Source of the DNA: Macrostomum hystrix
Lineage: Eukaryota > Platyhelminthes > Macrostomidae
Assembly: GCA_950097015.1 (NCBI GenBank)
Contig: CATNEN010000025.1
Span: 2,354,001 to 2,418,000, forward strand
Reading direction: 5' to 3'
DNA: 64,000 nt
The notes under the pieces are model-generated. The model had not been told where the DNA came from and ran no database searches. It saw only the letters and a program-made list of their open reading frames with translations. Shown piece after piece: positions 34,393 to 44,138 of the stretch. Positions within the stretch are counted from its first letter, which is position 1, and each line of letters starts with the position of its first letter. Both the position numbers and the translations under genes were made by a program.

Positions 34393-37300
34393 ATGCCTCG
34401 AGTTAATTCTTTGATGCAGTTCTCATTGTCTGTCATACTAACTTTAAGTATATCTGCGCTTCCAACAGACAAGACAAGTGAGTCAATTTAAAATAATAAT
34501 ACACAAATTGCTACACAAAAACAATTGATTTGCAGATCAAAGCTTCAAGATATTTTCACTACCTTGATCTCTAACTCAATACTTTTCTCGATCAAATTCG
34601 TTGAGTTTCACAAACGTCAGGAGCCCAAAATTTTAATTCATTCCAATGTTGTGTTTGAACGAAAAGAGCCAAAAATTTTCATGAGGCCTATAAACTACGG
34701 GAGAAATTGTGTGCTATAATTACTAATCTTCATTAAACAACGCAAAAAACTGACTGAGCTTATTTCGATAAAACTCATGACTTTCTATATGCGTTCTCAA
34801 TAAGTAAGCAGGGCTGAATTTAGTCGAACCCGTCAAATTTTCGGCCATTGCTTGCTATGTAAACCGCGCTCATCTTTCGCGTCCGTCATTATGCAAGCAT
34901 TGATTCCGCTCCAGACCAACTTGCATGCTTGATTGCCTCCTCTAGAGTCATTACCGACGCGACCTCGCCTGACCTTCTGAACTCAACAACAGTTCGCATT
35001 CATTTCACTTTTACACCTAATACCCGCACACAATGTCCCAAGTTAAGGGAATGATGGCATTAACTGAAATTGTCAAAGCGTCAGATTAGCAAATATCATC
35101 TTCACAATATATGGGTGAACTGAAGCAGTGTCTTTCTATAGGACACAAAATTGTTCCAATATAGTCGGGAATCGAACCCTCGACCTTCAAGTTCTAAGTC
35201 CGACACAAATTTAAAAGTTAAAATGAATAATTTAAGTTTATATCGCTAGCCATAGTGTTAACGTGATTATATTTATGACTAAACCTGTAAACTTCGTTAA
35301 GAAGTTCCTGGCAACAGCTGGCAACAACAGAAAGTCGGCTTCGTTAACCTGCCAATCAGCGGCCAGGTGCAACTCAGTCTATCAAGAACTCGAGCATTCG
35401 CTGTGCTGCTTGATGCCAGACTGCGGCAGAAGTCAGTAACTCCTGGAGTCTTCCAGTCGCTGATAGCCATTTCTGACCCAGCTGGACGAAGGTAACAGAA
35501 ATGGGTAGTTGAAATGCCCGCGAGGTCTTCCTAGTACTATTGATTTGAGAATACTTTTCGAACTTATCCTTAAAGGCTTCTGGAATTGAGCATCAGGAAT
35601 CAAAGACTCTACCTGCGCCACCATCTGACAAGACGCCATTTGATCGGCAAATTTAAGCTACCTGACACACTCTTCGACGGATCTTGGCATCGTCTGGGCC
35701 TTGAAGTCAACCATCGTCAGCTCAGACTGGATGCTGATTGTCGATTAATAGTTGATCGATTAATTCTATGGCCAATTAGGTGGAATCTGCTGCGAGATGA
35801 ACGGCGAATTGGGCAGCTTTTGACGAGACGGAGACGACCCCAGATTGCGCAAGTTCAGGTGAGAAAGCTAGCAAAATCTACTGCTGTGATGACAGATGGG
35901 TCAAGGTAGATGCTGCGATGACAGATGGGTCAAGGCAGATGCTGTGATGACAGATGGGTCAAGGTAGATGCTGTGATGACAGATGGGTCAAGGTAGATGC
36001 TGCGATGACAGATGGGTCAAGGTAGATGCTGTGATGACAGATGGGTCAAGGTAGATGCTGTGATGACAGATGGGTCAAGGTAGATGCTGCGATGACAGAT
36101 GGGTCAAGGTAGATGCTGTGATGACAGATGGGTCAAGGTAGATGCTGCGATGACAGATGGGTCAAGGTAGATGCTGTGATGACAGATGGGTCAAGGCAGA
36201 TGCTGTGGTGACAGATGGGTCAAGGTAGATGCTGTGATGACAGATGGGTCAAGGTAGATGCTGCGATGACAGATGGGTCAAGGTAGATGCTGCGATGACA
36301 GATGGGTCAAGGTAGATGCTGTGATGACAGATGGGTCAAGGCAGATGCTGTGATGACAGATGGGTCAAGGTAGATGCTGTGATGACAGATGGGTCAAGGC
36401 AGATGCTGTGATGACAGATGGGTCAAGGTAGATGCTGTGATGACAGATGGGTCAAGGCAGATGCTGTGATGACAGATGGGTCAAGGTAGATGCTGTGATG
36501 ACAGATGGGTCAAGGCAGATGCTGTGATGACAGATGGGTCAAGGCAGATGCTGTGATGTCAGATGGGTCAAGGTAGATGCTGTGATGACAGATGGGTCAA
36601 GGCAGATGCTGTGATGTCAGATGGGTCAAGGTAGATGCTGTGATGACAGATGGGTCAAGGTGGGTTCTGTGATCAATGGATCATTTTTTATGTTGTTCGA
36701 TCGTTAAAAAAATTGGTCAACTTTCGCTTTAACTTTTTAAATAATTTTACGAATTCTGAAAATGGCAGACAGAAATTCGGAATGTAATCTTTCTGGTCGG
36801 TGAGAACGGACTCGTCAAACAATGCCCCGAACTAAAACCAGGCAAGAGCTTATTGTTTGCAGATGCAGTGTGCAATAGCGAGCTCTCGTAATATTTCGAA
36901 TCTGACAAAAAAAATTTTCTGACCAATCTTGCAGATGTTCATGACACCTCGAAACGGAGGAGCTCAACTACTCGAGTTTTGCATCGCCTTCAATCTGAAA
37001 TGCGACAGCTCAAAGATCAGGTAGGTTTAATTCGTGTCAATCGATTGAAATATTTCTGAGAATGATAGAAAAACAAAAATGATATTATTTTTTTACAGCT
37101 GAAGTCTATCAAAGAACAGTTTTCGGACTTCTCTAAGCCTGGTTATTGGAACCAACAATGTTCTCACAATGGTATTCGTTACGATCATGGACAGTCGTGG
37201 GAAGTGAATGGTTGCAAATATTGTCGCTGCATTGTGAGTGTTGCTTGCTTCTAAAAAACATTCAAGACAAGAACTCCGCCAACAGATTCTGATTCCTGCG

Positions 37301-39725
37301 ATTGGCTAGCGGGGGACGAGAAGATTTGGGTGGTGGGTCATCTGAGTGAACAGTGGAGGGCTAGTGGGGGGCGAGAAGATTTGGGTGGTGGGTCATCTGA
37401 GTGAACAGTGGAGGGCTAGTGGGGGGCGAGAAGATTGGGGTGGTGGGTCATCTGAGTGAACAGTGGAGGGCTAGTGGGGGGCGAGAAGATTGGGGTGGTG
37501 GGTCATCTGAGTGAACAGTGGAGAGCTAGTGGGGAACAAGAAGATTAATGCTTAATCAGGTGTATTGCGAGACAACTTGGATTTGGTCATAATTGATAAG
37601 TCGAAAAGATCTTATTGAAAAATCAACGTCTCCAATCAAGAGAGGTCGCATTGACTGCAGCCCTGTGGTTTGCCCATCGGTTCTGTGCTCAAATCCGACT
37701 CTACCGCCGGGCTCTTGTTGCCCGATCTGTCTCAAATCTTGCGAACTGCAAACTGGAGCAGTCGGTGCGCTTGAGCACGGAAGCAATGCGACAATCTTGG
37801 CAGAGACGGGCTCTGGTGGATTGCGGCTCTGCGTCACTTGTCACTGTCAGGTAATGATTTAATGATTCAATGAGTCAGGAGTCAATGAGTAAGGGGTCAA
37901 TGAGTAAGGAGTCAATGAGTCAGGAGTCAATGAGTCAGGGGACAATGAGTCAGGGGACAATGAGTCAGGAGTCAATGAGTCGAGTCAATGAGTCAGGAGT
38001 CAATGAGTCAGGGGTCAATGAGTCAGGAGTCAATGAGTCAGGAGTCAATGAGTCAGGGGTCAATGAGTCAGGAGTCAATGAGTCAGGAGTCAATGAGTCA
38101 GGAGTCAATGAGTCAGGAGTCAATGAGTCAGGAGTCAATGAGTCAGGAGTCAATGAGTCAGGAGTCAATGAGTCAGGGGACAATGAGTCAGGAGTCAATG
38201 AGTCAGGAGTCAATGAGTCAGGAGTCAATGAGTCAGGAGTCAATGAGTCAGGAGTCAATGAGTCAGGAGTCAATGAGTCAGGGGTCAATGAATCAGGAGT
38301 CAATGAGTCAGGAGTCAATGAGTCAGGAGTCAATGAGTCAGGAGTCAATGAGTCAGGAGTCAATGAGTCAGGAGTCAATGAGTCAGGAGTCAATGAGTCA
38401 GGGGTCAATGAGTCAGGAGTCAATGAGTCAGGAGTCAATGAGTCAGGAGTCAATGAGTCAGGAGTCAATGAGTCAGGAGTCAATGAGTCAGGAGTCAATG
38501 AGTCAGGAGTCAATGAGTCAGGAGTCAATGAGTCAGGAGTCAATGAGTCAGGAGTCAATGAGTCAGGGGTCAATGAGTCAGGAGTCAATGAGTCAGGAGT
38601 CAATGAGTCAGGGGTCAATGAGTCAGGAGTCAATGAGTCAGGCGTCAATGAGTCAGGAGTCAATGAGTCAGGGGTCAATGAGTCAGGGGTCAATGAGTCA
38701 GCAGTTAATGAGTCAAATCCAAAGAACTCTCAAAAATACTGTCTTGCAGAACGGTCACTTGGAGTGCTCAGAGCCAGTGGACTACATGCATATCTGTCCA
38801 CCGATAGAATTTTGTCCATCTGAAAAACAAAGACTCGGCAACACTGACTGCTGTCCCTACTGTGAAGGTTGGTTAGTTTATTTTGCTTGTTTTCTGAGCT
38901 GTGTCGGCTTTTCTTCTTAGGCTCATGTTATGGGGTGAGTGGCCTCTCTCAGCATGGTCCCGGAGCTCGAATCCAGAGGAGAAAGTGTGGGTTTGTGATA
39001 GAACTTTTGCCATTGTTAGCCAACCTCCAACTGACCGAGAGAGTGTTCACTGCCTGACAATGAAACTGTCACGACAGTACACCCTTGTGGGAGTGTGGCT
39101 TCGTGCAGTGTCTGTGTGCGTGTGTGCTCAGGACTTAGCCGAAATGGTAGAATCGTCTCCTCGTTGGCTGTGGGTCGAATGTCACCAAATTGATGTAGCA
39201 ATTCTGCCCGTTTCGCTGACTCCTGGGTACACACGCACACAGATACTGTACGCAGGCACACACTCACACAGGTGTGTACATCTCCCCTGACTATCGTCAG
39301 GCAGTGTACACTCTCACTGTGCCTTGGAGGTTGGCCCTCAAGGGCGTAAATTGCACGACAAGCCCCCAAGCCTTTTCTGCGCGGCTGCGCCCCAATTTAA
39401 TGTGGCCTCGCCGCGGAATCGAGCTGAGGGACCTTGGTGCCAGTAACCCTCCGCCTTCCTGTAAATATTATCCGGGCTTCTGAAAAATCACAAATTAAAA
39501 TCTCATTTTTCAGGCCACAACTATTGCGGCCCGGGACACGGCTGTTCGTCAGCGGCCGACTGCGTCAACTTGCACAATCGGCGCTATTGCGTCTGTCGGA
39601 CTGGTTACCAAGGCGACGGACTGACCTGCGACGATATAGACGAGTGCTCTATGCCCGGAGGTCGGAAACTGTGCGGCATTGACGGCCAGTGCATCAACAC
39701 ACCGGGTGGCTACCAGTGCCGCTGA
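34393..39725 (+). CDS. NELL-like secreted protein (TSPN, coiled coil, VWC, EGF), ends at an in-frame TGA
   Basis: Proposed exons: 34393-34477 (signal peptide), 35302-35491, 35576-35858, 36769-36841, 36935-37020, 37099-37233, 37641-37850, 38750-38867, 39514-39725, in phase for 463 codons. Order: signal peptide (MPRVNSLMQFSLSVILTLSI); thrombospondin-N/laminin-G-like domain with FDGSWHRLGLEV; NVIFLVGENG with QCPEL; short coiled coil (VLHRLQSEMRQLKDQ); VWC modules (CSHNGIRYDHGQSWEVNGC, then CSPVVCPSVLC and PGSCCPIC; a third Cys-rich part with DCCPYC); EGF-like domains from HNYCGPGHGC and a calcium-binding type DIDEC. NELL proteins are secreted, trimerise and act as matrix/guidance ligands. This one lacks the further EGF and C-terminal VWC domains of ~810-residue NELL1/2. 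The exon at 36769 uses a GC donor. The first exon's link to the second is inferred from phase alone. The frame stops at TGA 39723-39725 in place of EGF cysteine 5, then continues to TAA at 39771. AATAAA is at 40212. Confidence 0.8.
35108..35210 (-). mobile_element. SINE family 1 fragment
   Basis: Contains GGGTGAACTGAAGCAGTG, GGACACAAAATTGTTCCA and GAATCGAACCCTCGACC, matching the 23120 copy. It lies in the first intron proposed for the NELL-like gene. Confidence 0.75.
35877..36665. repeat. 29-bp minisatellite in NELL-like intron, ~27 copies
   Basis: Core GATGACAGATGGGTCAAGGT in a 29-bp unit, with GTGATG/GCGATG and AAGGTAG/AAGGCAG alternations and two GATGTCAG variants 58 bases (two units) apart. 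It starts within 20 bp of the splice donor. Confidence 0.97.
37306..37540. repeat. 55-bp minisatellite in NELL-like intron, ~4 copies
   Basis: Four copies of a G-rich 55-bp unit containing GGGGGGCGAGAAGATT and GGGTCATCTGAGTGAACAG. Confidence 0.93.
37869..38712. repeat. 15-bp minisatellite of TGAGTCA motifs, ~56 copies
   Basis: Unit GTCAATGAGTCAGGA, 15 bp, repeated about 56 times in a NELL-like intron with sparse GGGGTC and GGGGAC variants. It grows out of the splice donor region (GTAATGATTTAATGATTCAATG). Every unit contains TGAGTCA, the AP-1/bZIP consensus. Long frames through it on both strands are artefacts. Confidence 0.98.
39028..39325. mobile_element. Fold-back (inverted) SINE family 2 element
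   Basis: Two arms of about 130 bp, each related to SINE family 2, face each other. GAGAGTGTTCACTGCCTGAC at about 39033 is mirrored by the complement of GTCAGGCAGTGTACACTCTC near 39296. CTGTGTGCGTGTGTGCTCAG in the left arm matches the complement of the ACACGCACACAG region near 39230. The spacer is about 30 bp. It sits in the last intron of the NELL-like gene and should form a long RNA hairpin. Confidence 0.8.
39326..39455 (-). mobile_element. SINE family 2 tail and tRNA-like segment
   Basis: Continues the element with CCTTGGAGGTTGGCCCTCAA, CAAGCCTTTTCTGCGCGGCT and a complement of a B-box-like sequence (GGAATCGAGC near 39414). The same order occurs at 54990-55060. Confidence 0.6.
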
Positions 39726-39773
39726 GAAAGCTCCCTTCGGTTCTATGATTCCTATAAAAGATGCATCGTTTAA

Positions 39774-40999
39774 CAGGCACTATTCGACCATCCTTGATGC
39801 CAGCTAGGAGGCAAAACGGTCCAATACAGTCCTAAACGATAGATACTACTTAACCAGACGAAAACTACCTGACTTGCTCGTAGAGATTACTGCTCCTATT
39901 GAAGCTCACTGCATGACTCCAGTGGATGGCAGTTGAGATAATATTTACCATGCCACAACGTGCATATTTTGCATCAACAGGAGTCTTTTTCTGAGTAAAA
40001 CGTAGTTAGCGCATATTTACTCCCCAATGGGAATTGTTTATTTAACGAATTTCTTTGAAAAAATCAACACGAAAGTGAAAACTGTTTCAACATCCAAGCA
40101 CACACTTGCTTGTACGCTCAGTTGGTGTAGGAGTGTATGTAGAGATTCCAAAATATATTTTGGAGCGTTAAATTTGATTTTAGGTTTTTTTCGCATCGTT
40201 CACGGTGTTCCAATAAACATGACATAAACATAAAACTTAACGTTTTTCAAGACAAAAGACAATTATTTCATTCATAGAAAACAAATCAGTCAGTATAACT
40301 ATCGCCTTGTCTAGGATGTACGAGACTAGACTAAGCTAGATTATAAGAAGGGCCTCTTAAAAGTAGAAAGACCACGGAGGGGTGCTTCAAATACCTACAT
40401 TTCTCTTTTTCTGTATCTCCAGAAATATATTCAAGCAATGGCCATGAAAATTAAGAAAACTGGCTACAATTTCCCACTATTTCCGGTGAAACAACTTCCA
40501 GAGTCACAAAACAAAACATAAATTCCATTGCTGACACGCGGCTGTCAACCGGTGTCCGAGAGAGCCGGGGAGTACAATAGGTGTGCAGTCCCCACCTGCT
40601 AGTGTGCTTGACACACAACACCTGCACTGGCCCTTGGGTCTAGTGTCATTATTATTATTATTATAATTATTATTAATGTTAGTTGTCCATGTCCGCAGGG
40701 TCTTCGACAAGAACCGCTTTGGCTTTGAAAACGACAAGGACAGTTCGTATAGGGCGGAAAAGTTTGGTTTATATCGCGGACTTTCACGAAAATCAGTCGT
40801 CATTCGGTTTGGGAGCTATCGTGAAGTGGGCAGGTGTTATTTTGAATAATAATCCGTGGTCTTTCCCCAGGGGGAAAATAGTGTAGTAAATATTCTGTTA
40901 ATGGTTATTGCGCTACAATTACGTACTATGCGTCCGAAGTAACACCAAAGGTTTAATCGACAACTTGATCACCGACTCCTTAATTGCAGCCTTCGAATT
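39774..40999. other. NELL-like 3' UTR and intergenic DNA with one exon-like segment
   Basis: 39774-40230 is probably the 3' UTR, ending after AATAAA at 40212-40217. An ATT microsatellite lies at 40648-40678. A segment at 40699-40833 is framed by good splice sites (CCGCAG before, GTGTTA after) and reads 45 open codons beginning VFDKNRFGFENDKD, but no partner exon is recognised. Confidence 0.4.
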
Positions 41000-41764
41000 T
41001 CAATTAAAAGGTGACACGCACTCGCTCATCGCCCCGTCGAAGCCCTCATATCTGCGGTCGCCATCCACCATTCTCTCAAAGTCACTCCCGGCCAGGGTGA
41101 CGCACTCGGTGCCGCCATAGTTATTTGGTTCACCGGCGGACCAGGGACCGGTGAAGCTGGTGTTGCAGCCGATCCACGTCCAGCCTACCGAGGCATTCAT
41201 GCCGTTTGACAGACGAAGACCACCCAGCAGCACACGCCTGATCTGCCTGGAGTCAAACAGTCCCTTCAGGTGGGCCATCTCTGTGTTGTCAATCACATCG
41301 GCCATGATGACGAGGCCGGGCTCCGCGTCCATCGCAAATCGGAAGGCATCCCAGTCCGTCGACTTGTTGTGGAACTTGTACTTGGTGCCGCACAGGTCGT
41401 CAGCGTAGCCAGCGGGACACAGAGCTCCGGGCGGCAGTCGGGACTGCTGCTTTACGAACACTCGACCAGTTCGGTTGCAGCTGCAGTCCCTCACGTACTT
41501 GCTGCACCTGTCGAACACGAACAGCTTGCATGGACCGTCGGCAGTGGAGAACGCCTGACATCGCTGCCTCAGGCTGCACTGACTGGCGCACGCCACATTC
41601 GTTAGAGCCTCAGCGTGGGTCTCGGTGAAGGCGCTCATCATGCACAGCGGGCCGTAGATGCTGTTGTAGAAACTAACTGATGTCGCTTGCGACAACGACT
41701 GGGCATTTGCCATCAGAAACAGGTGCCAAAGCAAAGCGACTTTTAAAGTCCTCAGGTTCTGCAT
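41000..41764 (-). CDS. Secreted PAN plus C-type-lectin-like protein, paralogue 1
   Basis: Intronless, 254 residues. A signal peptide (MQNLRTLKVALLWHLFLMANA) is followed by a Cys-rich PAN/apple-like module from about residue 41 (CASQCSLRQRCQAFS, GPCKLFVFDRCSKYV, CSCNRTG) and then a divergent C-type lectin domain from about residue 125: LCGTKYKF, AEPGLVIMADVIDNTEM, VLLGG, WTWIGC, GPWSAGEPNN, ECVTLAG, MSECVSPF. The EPN tripeptide is the mannose-type calcium-site signature, but the usual WND motif is replaced by VDGD, so calcium and sugar binding is uncertain. Likely secreted and used in adhesion or recognition. Residues 59-131 are identical in paralogues 2 and 4. A CCATATAG box lies about 70 bp upstream of the ATG. 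Confidence 0.88.
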   Translation of the reverse strand: MQNLRTLKVALLWHLFLMANAQSLSQATSVSFYNSIYGPLCMMSAFTETHAEALTNVACASQCSLRQRCQAFSTADGPCKLFVFDRCSKYVRDCSCNRTGRVFVKQQSRLPPGALCPAGYADDLCGTKYKFHNKSTDWDAFRFAMDAEPGLVIMADVIDNTEMAHLKGLFDSRQIRRVLLGGLRLSNGMNASVGWTWIGCNTSFTGPWSAGEPNNYGGTECVTLAGSDFERMVDGDRRYEGFDGAMSECVSPFN

Positions 41765-42395
41765 GCTTACTCTGAATGTATTTCGTGGTTCAGAGTTCTG
41801 CTCAAATACATCAACCTATGTTCTACTGGCTGCTATATGGCCCTTGTCCTGCGTCCGAAAAAAATTTTACATTGTGTTGCTTTTTTAAAGAACTTAAGTC
41901 CTCAAGCACTCATTATCGTACGCTCGTACTTCAACTCTTCTCTTTCTTGCACAGCCAATAATAGGCATACCGGCTGCGTTAAATCTAGCAAAAACCTGTT
42001 GGAGTTCTCTAAAGCATGTTCTGAGTGGCGTTAAGTTTGCAACTGTTGGCCCGCCTAATTGTTAAGGCAGTTGGTGAGACTAGCAACTTTTTATAGGCAT
42101 GGGCCATGTCATTCTTAAAGCACCAGTATAGGCTGCCATTAATTTTGGAAAAGGACTGAACGATTCTAACTAACAATTGAAGATGCTTCTGTCAGTTTTT
42201 TTGAGCAGTTCAGCCTCGCTTTCTTAATTGGATAGACGACCTTGAAGCGAGAACTGAAACGTTCTGGCTGTCCCTAAGCACGCACGCAGGAACGAACTCA
42301 GGTCAAAGTAATTTCCGTACTTTGAAATTGAAACAAGATCGCAAAATGAAACGCCGACAAAAACAATGTTCTTTGCCCCGCTCTGCCAAGCATCG
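41765..42395. other. 5' flank of paralogue 1
   Basis: Promoter region of the minus-strand lectin gene, with a TATA-like CCATATAG complement at 41832-41840. No other gene seen. Confidence 0.4.
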
Positions 42396-42830
42396 AGGCC
42401 CAGCGAGTTGTCGATGTTCTAATCAGACAGGTGGTTCTTCGAGATGGCGTTCCGGATTCGATTCACAGCGACCAAGGCCATCAGTTTGAGAGCCAGCTGT
42501 CTCAGTCACTGTGCGAGCAGCTCGGCATGCAGAAAAGCCGGACGTCACCCATCCACCCCAGCGGCAACGGTCTGGTGGAGCGTTGCTACCGAAATCTGCT
42601 GCAGGCCTCACAGATGGAACGCAGCGAGAGAGAGACACTCGGTTCCAACGGTACGAAAAAGTGACCTGGTGATGCTGAACAGCAAGGTGGTGGAGCCTGG
42701 CAAATCAAAGAGCCTTAGAAACCGCTGGATAGGGCCGTACATCGTTCTCAAGAGGCTCGGCGAAGTCAACTATCGAGTACGCCTGGCCCCGGGCCCAGAC
42801 GTGCGGAAGAGGCGCAAACAGGCACCATGA
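42396..42830 (+). mobile_element. Ty3/gypsy-type retrotransposon integrase relic
   Basis: Two broken pieces of a pol gene 3' end. The first (about 42396-42620) encodes the integrase core with GVPDSIHSDQGHQFES, carrying the second catalytic Asp, and SPIHPSGNGLVER, carrying the catalytic Glu. The second, in another frame (about 42655-42830), has the post-integrase segment NRWIGPYIVLKRLGEVNYRV. A large internal deletion and a frameshift separate them, and no reverse transcriptase or LTR is visible nearby, so this is a dead fragment. Confidence 0.85.
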
Positions 42831-43406
42831 CCGCCTCAAACGTGGAGCGGCAAAATTCCTTACTGCCTAGCGACAATCCTCAGGCAGCTCAAACCGAGAC
42901 AACCGCTACTAATAGCGGCCTGAAATATCTTTTCGTAACTCAAGTCACGCTGGCATTTCACTGTATTCAAGGGAAAGCTATCATTGCATACGTTTGATAC
43001 TTTCGTATTCAAAGCTGTGTCAGCTTATATCACTCAAAGAATCGACAAATTTCCAATTCTTAAGACTACGAGCGCTCGTAAATGAAATCAATTTTTTTTC
43101 AGTTGGTAGTTACGCTCGTATATAGTCTACTTTTACTATCGCTATTTTATTCAAAGAAAACATATTTGCGACGTGCAGCTAAGCGCTTTAGGCGATTCGT
43201 GTTGTACTACTTATTTGTAACTCAAGTAGCATTCTAAAATAGCCGAAAGTTTCATTGACATGCAGCTAAGTAAGGAAGACTTTGAATTCAGATAATCAAA
43301 CTATGTATTCAGAGCAGAAAAAGTCTGTAAACCTAATATAATCTGCTAGAGTTCCTAAGCAGAAGCACCGTTGGAAGCTGAGAGACATTGTTGTACTGTC
43401 GCAATT
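42831..43406. other. 5' flank of paralogue 2
   Basis: Unique DNA upstream of the next lectin gene. A TAATATAATC box at 43334-43343 lies about 65 bp before the ATG. Confidence 0.4.
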
Positions 43407-44138
43407 ATGAAGCCATTCTGCGCATTGCTATTTGCCACATTGCTCGCTCAGGCATCTTCCGATGCACAAACGTTTAACGAAATCAACGGACTCTTGTGCA
43501 TTAAGAGTGAATTCACTGAAACGCATTCAGATGTACTTAGGAATGTGGCGTGCGCCAGTCAGTGCAGCCTGAGGCAGCGCTGTCAGGCATTCTCCACGGC
43601 CGACGGTCCATGCAAGCTGTTCGTGTTCGACAGGTGCAGCAAGTACGTGAGGGACTGCAGCTGCAACCGAACTGGTCGAGTGTTCGTAAAGCAGCAGTCC
43701 CGACTGCCGCCCGGAGCTCTGTGCCCCGCTGGCTACGCTGACGACCTGTGCGGCACAAAGTACAAGTTTTTCAATGGCATCACTAGCTGGGACGAATTCA
43801 AGAAAGCAGTCAGCGCGGAGCCCGGCCTCGTTATCATGGCTGACATAACTGATTCGAACGAGCTGGACCACGCCAGGTACATAATGAACGGTCGGAACGT
43901 GATTTTCCTTGGTGGTCGCCAGCAGCCGCTCAGTCCTGAGCCATCTGGCGGCTGGTTCTGGGCCAGCTGCAACACGAGCATTGACGGCAGCTTGTGGTAC
44001 ACTGGCGAGCCAAACAACGGGGGAAGCACCGAGTGCGTGACCCTTCTGAGCAGGTTCCACACGGCCATTAGCGATGGTGATGTGTCTTGGAATGGAATGT
44101 CTGGCGGCCTTGCCAAGTGTCTGGCACCATTCAGCTGA
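43407..44138 (+). CDS. Secreted PAN plus C-type-lectin-like protein, paralogue 2
   Basis: Intronless, 243 residues from the ATG at 43407; the frame is open further upstream but only from a TTG. Signal peptide MKPFCALLFATLLAQASSDA, PAN-like module, then lectin-like domain with CGTKYKF, AEPGLVIMADITDSNE, FLGG, GGWFWASC, LWYTGEPNN and KCLAPFS. Residues 49-121 are identical to paralogues 1 and 4, differing from paralogue 1 by only about six synonymous bases over 219 bp, whereas the lectin half differs heavily. That contrast points to gene conversion or selection on the PAN-like module. Confidence 0.9.
   Translation: MKPFCALLFATLLAQASSDAQTFNEINGLLCIKSEFTETHSDVLRNVACASQCSLRQRCQAFSTADGPCKLFVFDRCSKYVRDCSCNRTGRVFVKQQSRLPPGALCPAGYADDLCGTKYKFFNGITSWDEFKKAVSAEPGLVIMADITDSNELDHARYIMNGRNVIFLGGRQQPLSPEPSGGWFWASCNTSIDGSLWYTGEPNNGGSTECVTLLSRFHTAISDGDVSWNGMSGGLAKCLAPFS

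Noticed and set aside
34525-34719. Plus-strand frame of 64 codons after a TTTGCAG acceptor
   Set aside because: Its phase does not match the signal-peptide exon at 34393-34477, and no known domain is visible. Splicing to 35302 fits better.
37869-38920. Frames of ~310 codons made of Asn-Glu-Ser-Gly-Val or Met-Ser-Gln-Glu-Ser pentapeptides
   Set aside because: 15-bp array; the real exons of the NELL-like gene lie at 37641-37850 and 38750-38867 in the phase required by the flanking domains.
38868-39369. Frames on both strands over 39.0-39.4 kb with Cys/Val-rich segments
   Set aside because: They overlap the fold-back SINE and show the same peptide on both strands because the DNA is an inverted repeat.
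43371-43406. N-terminal extension of lectin-like paralogue 2
   Set aside because: It begins at a TTG and would bury the signal peptide that starts at the ATG at 43407.
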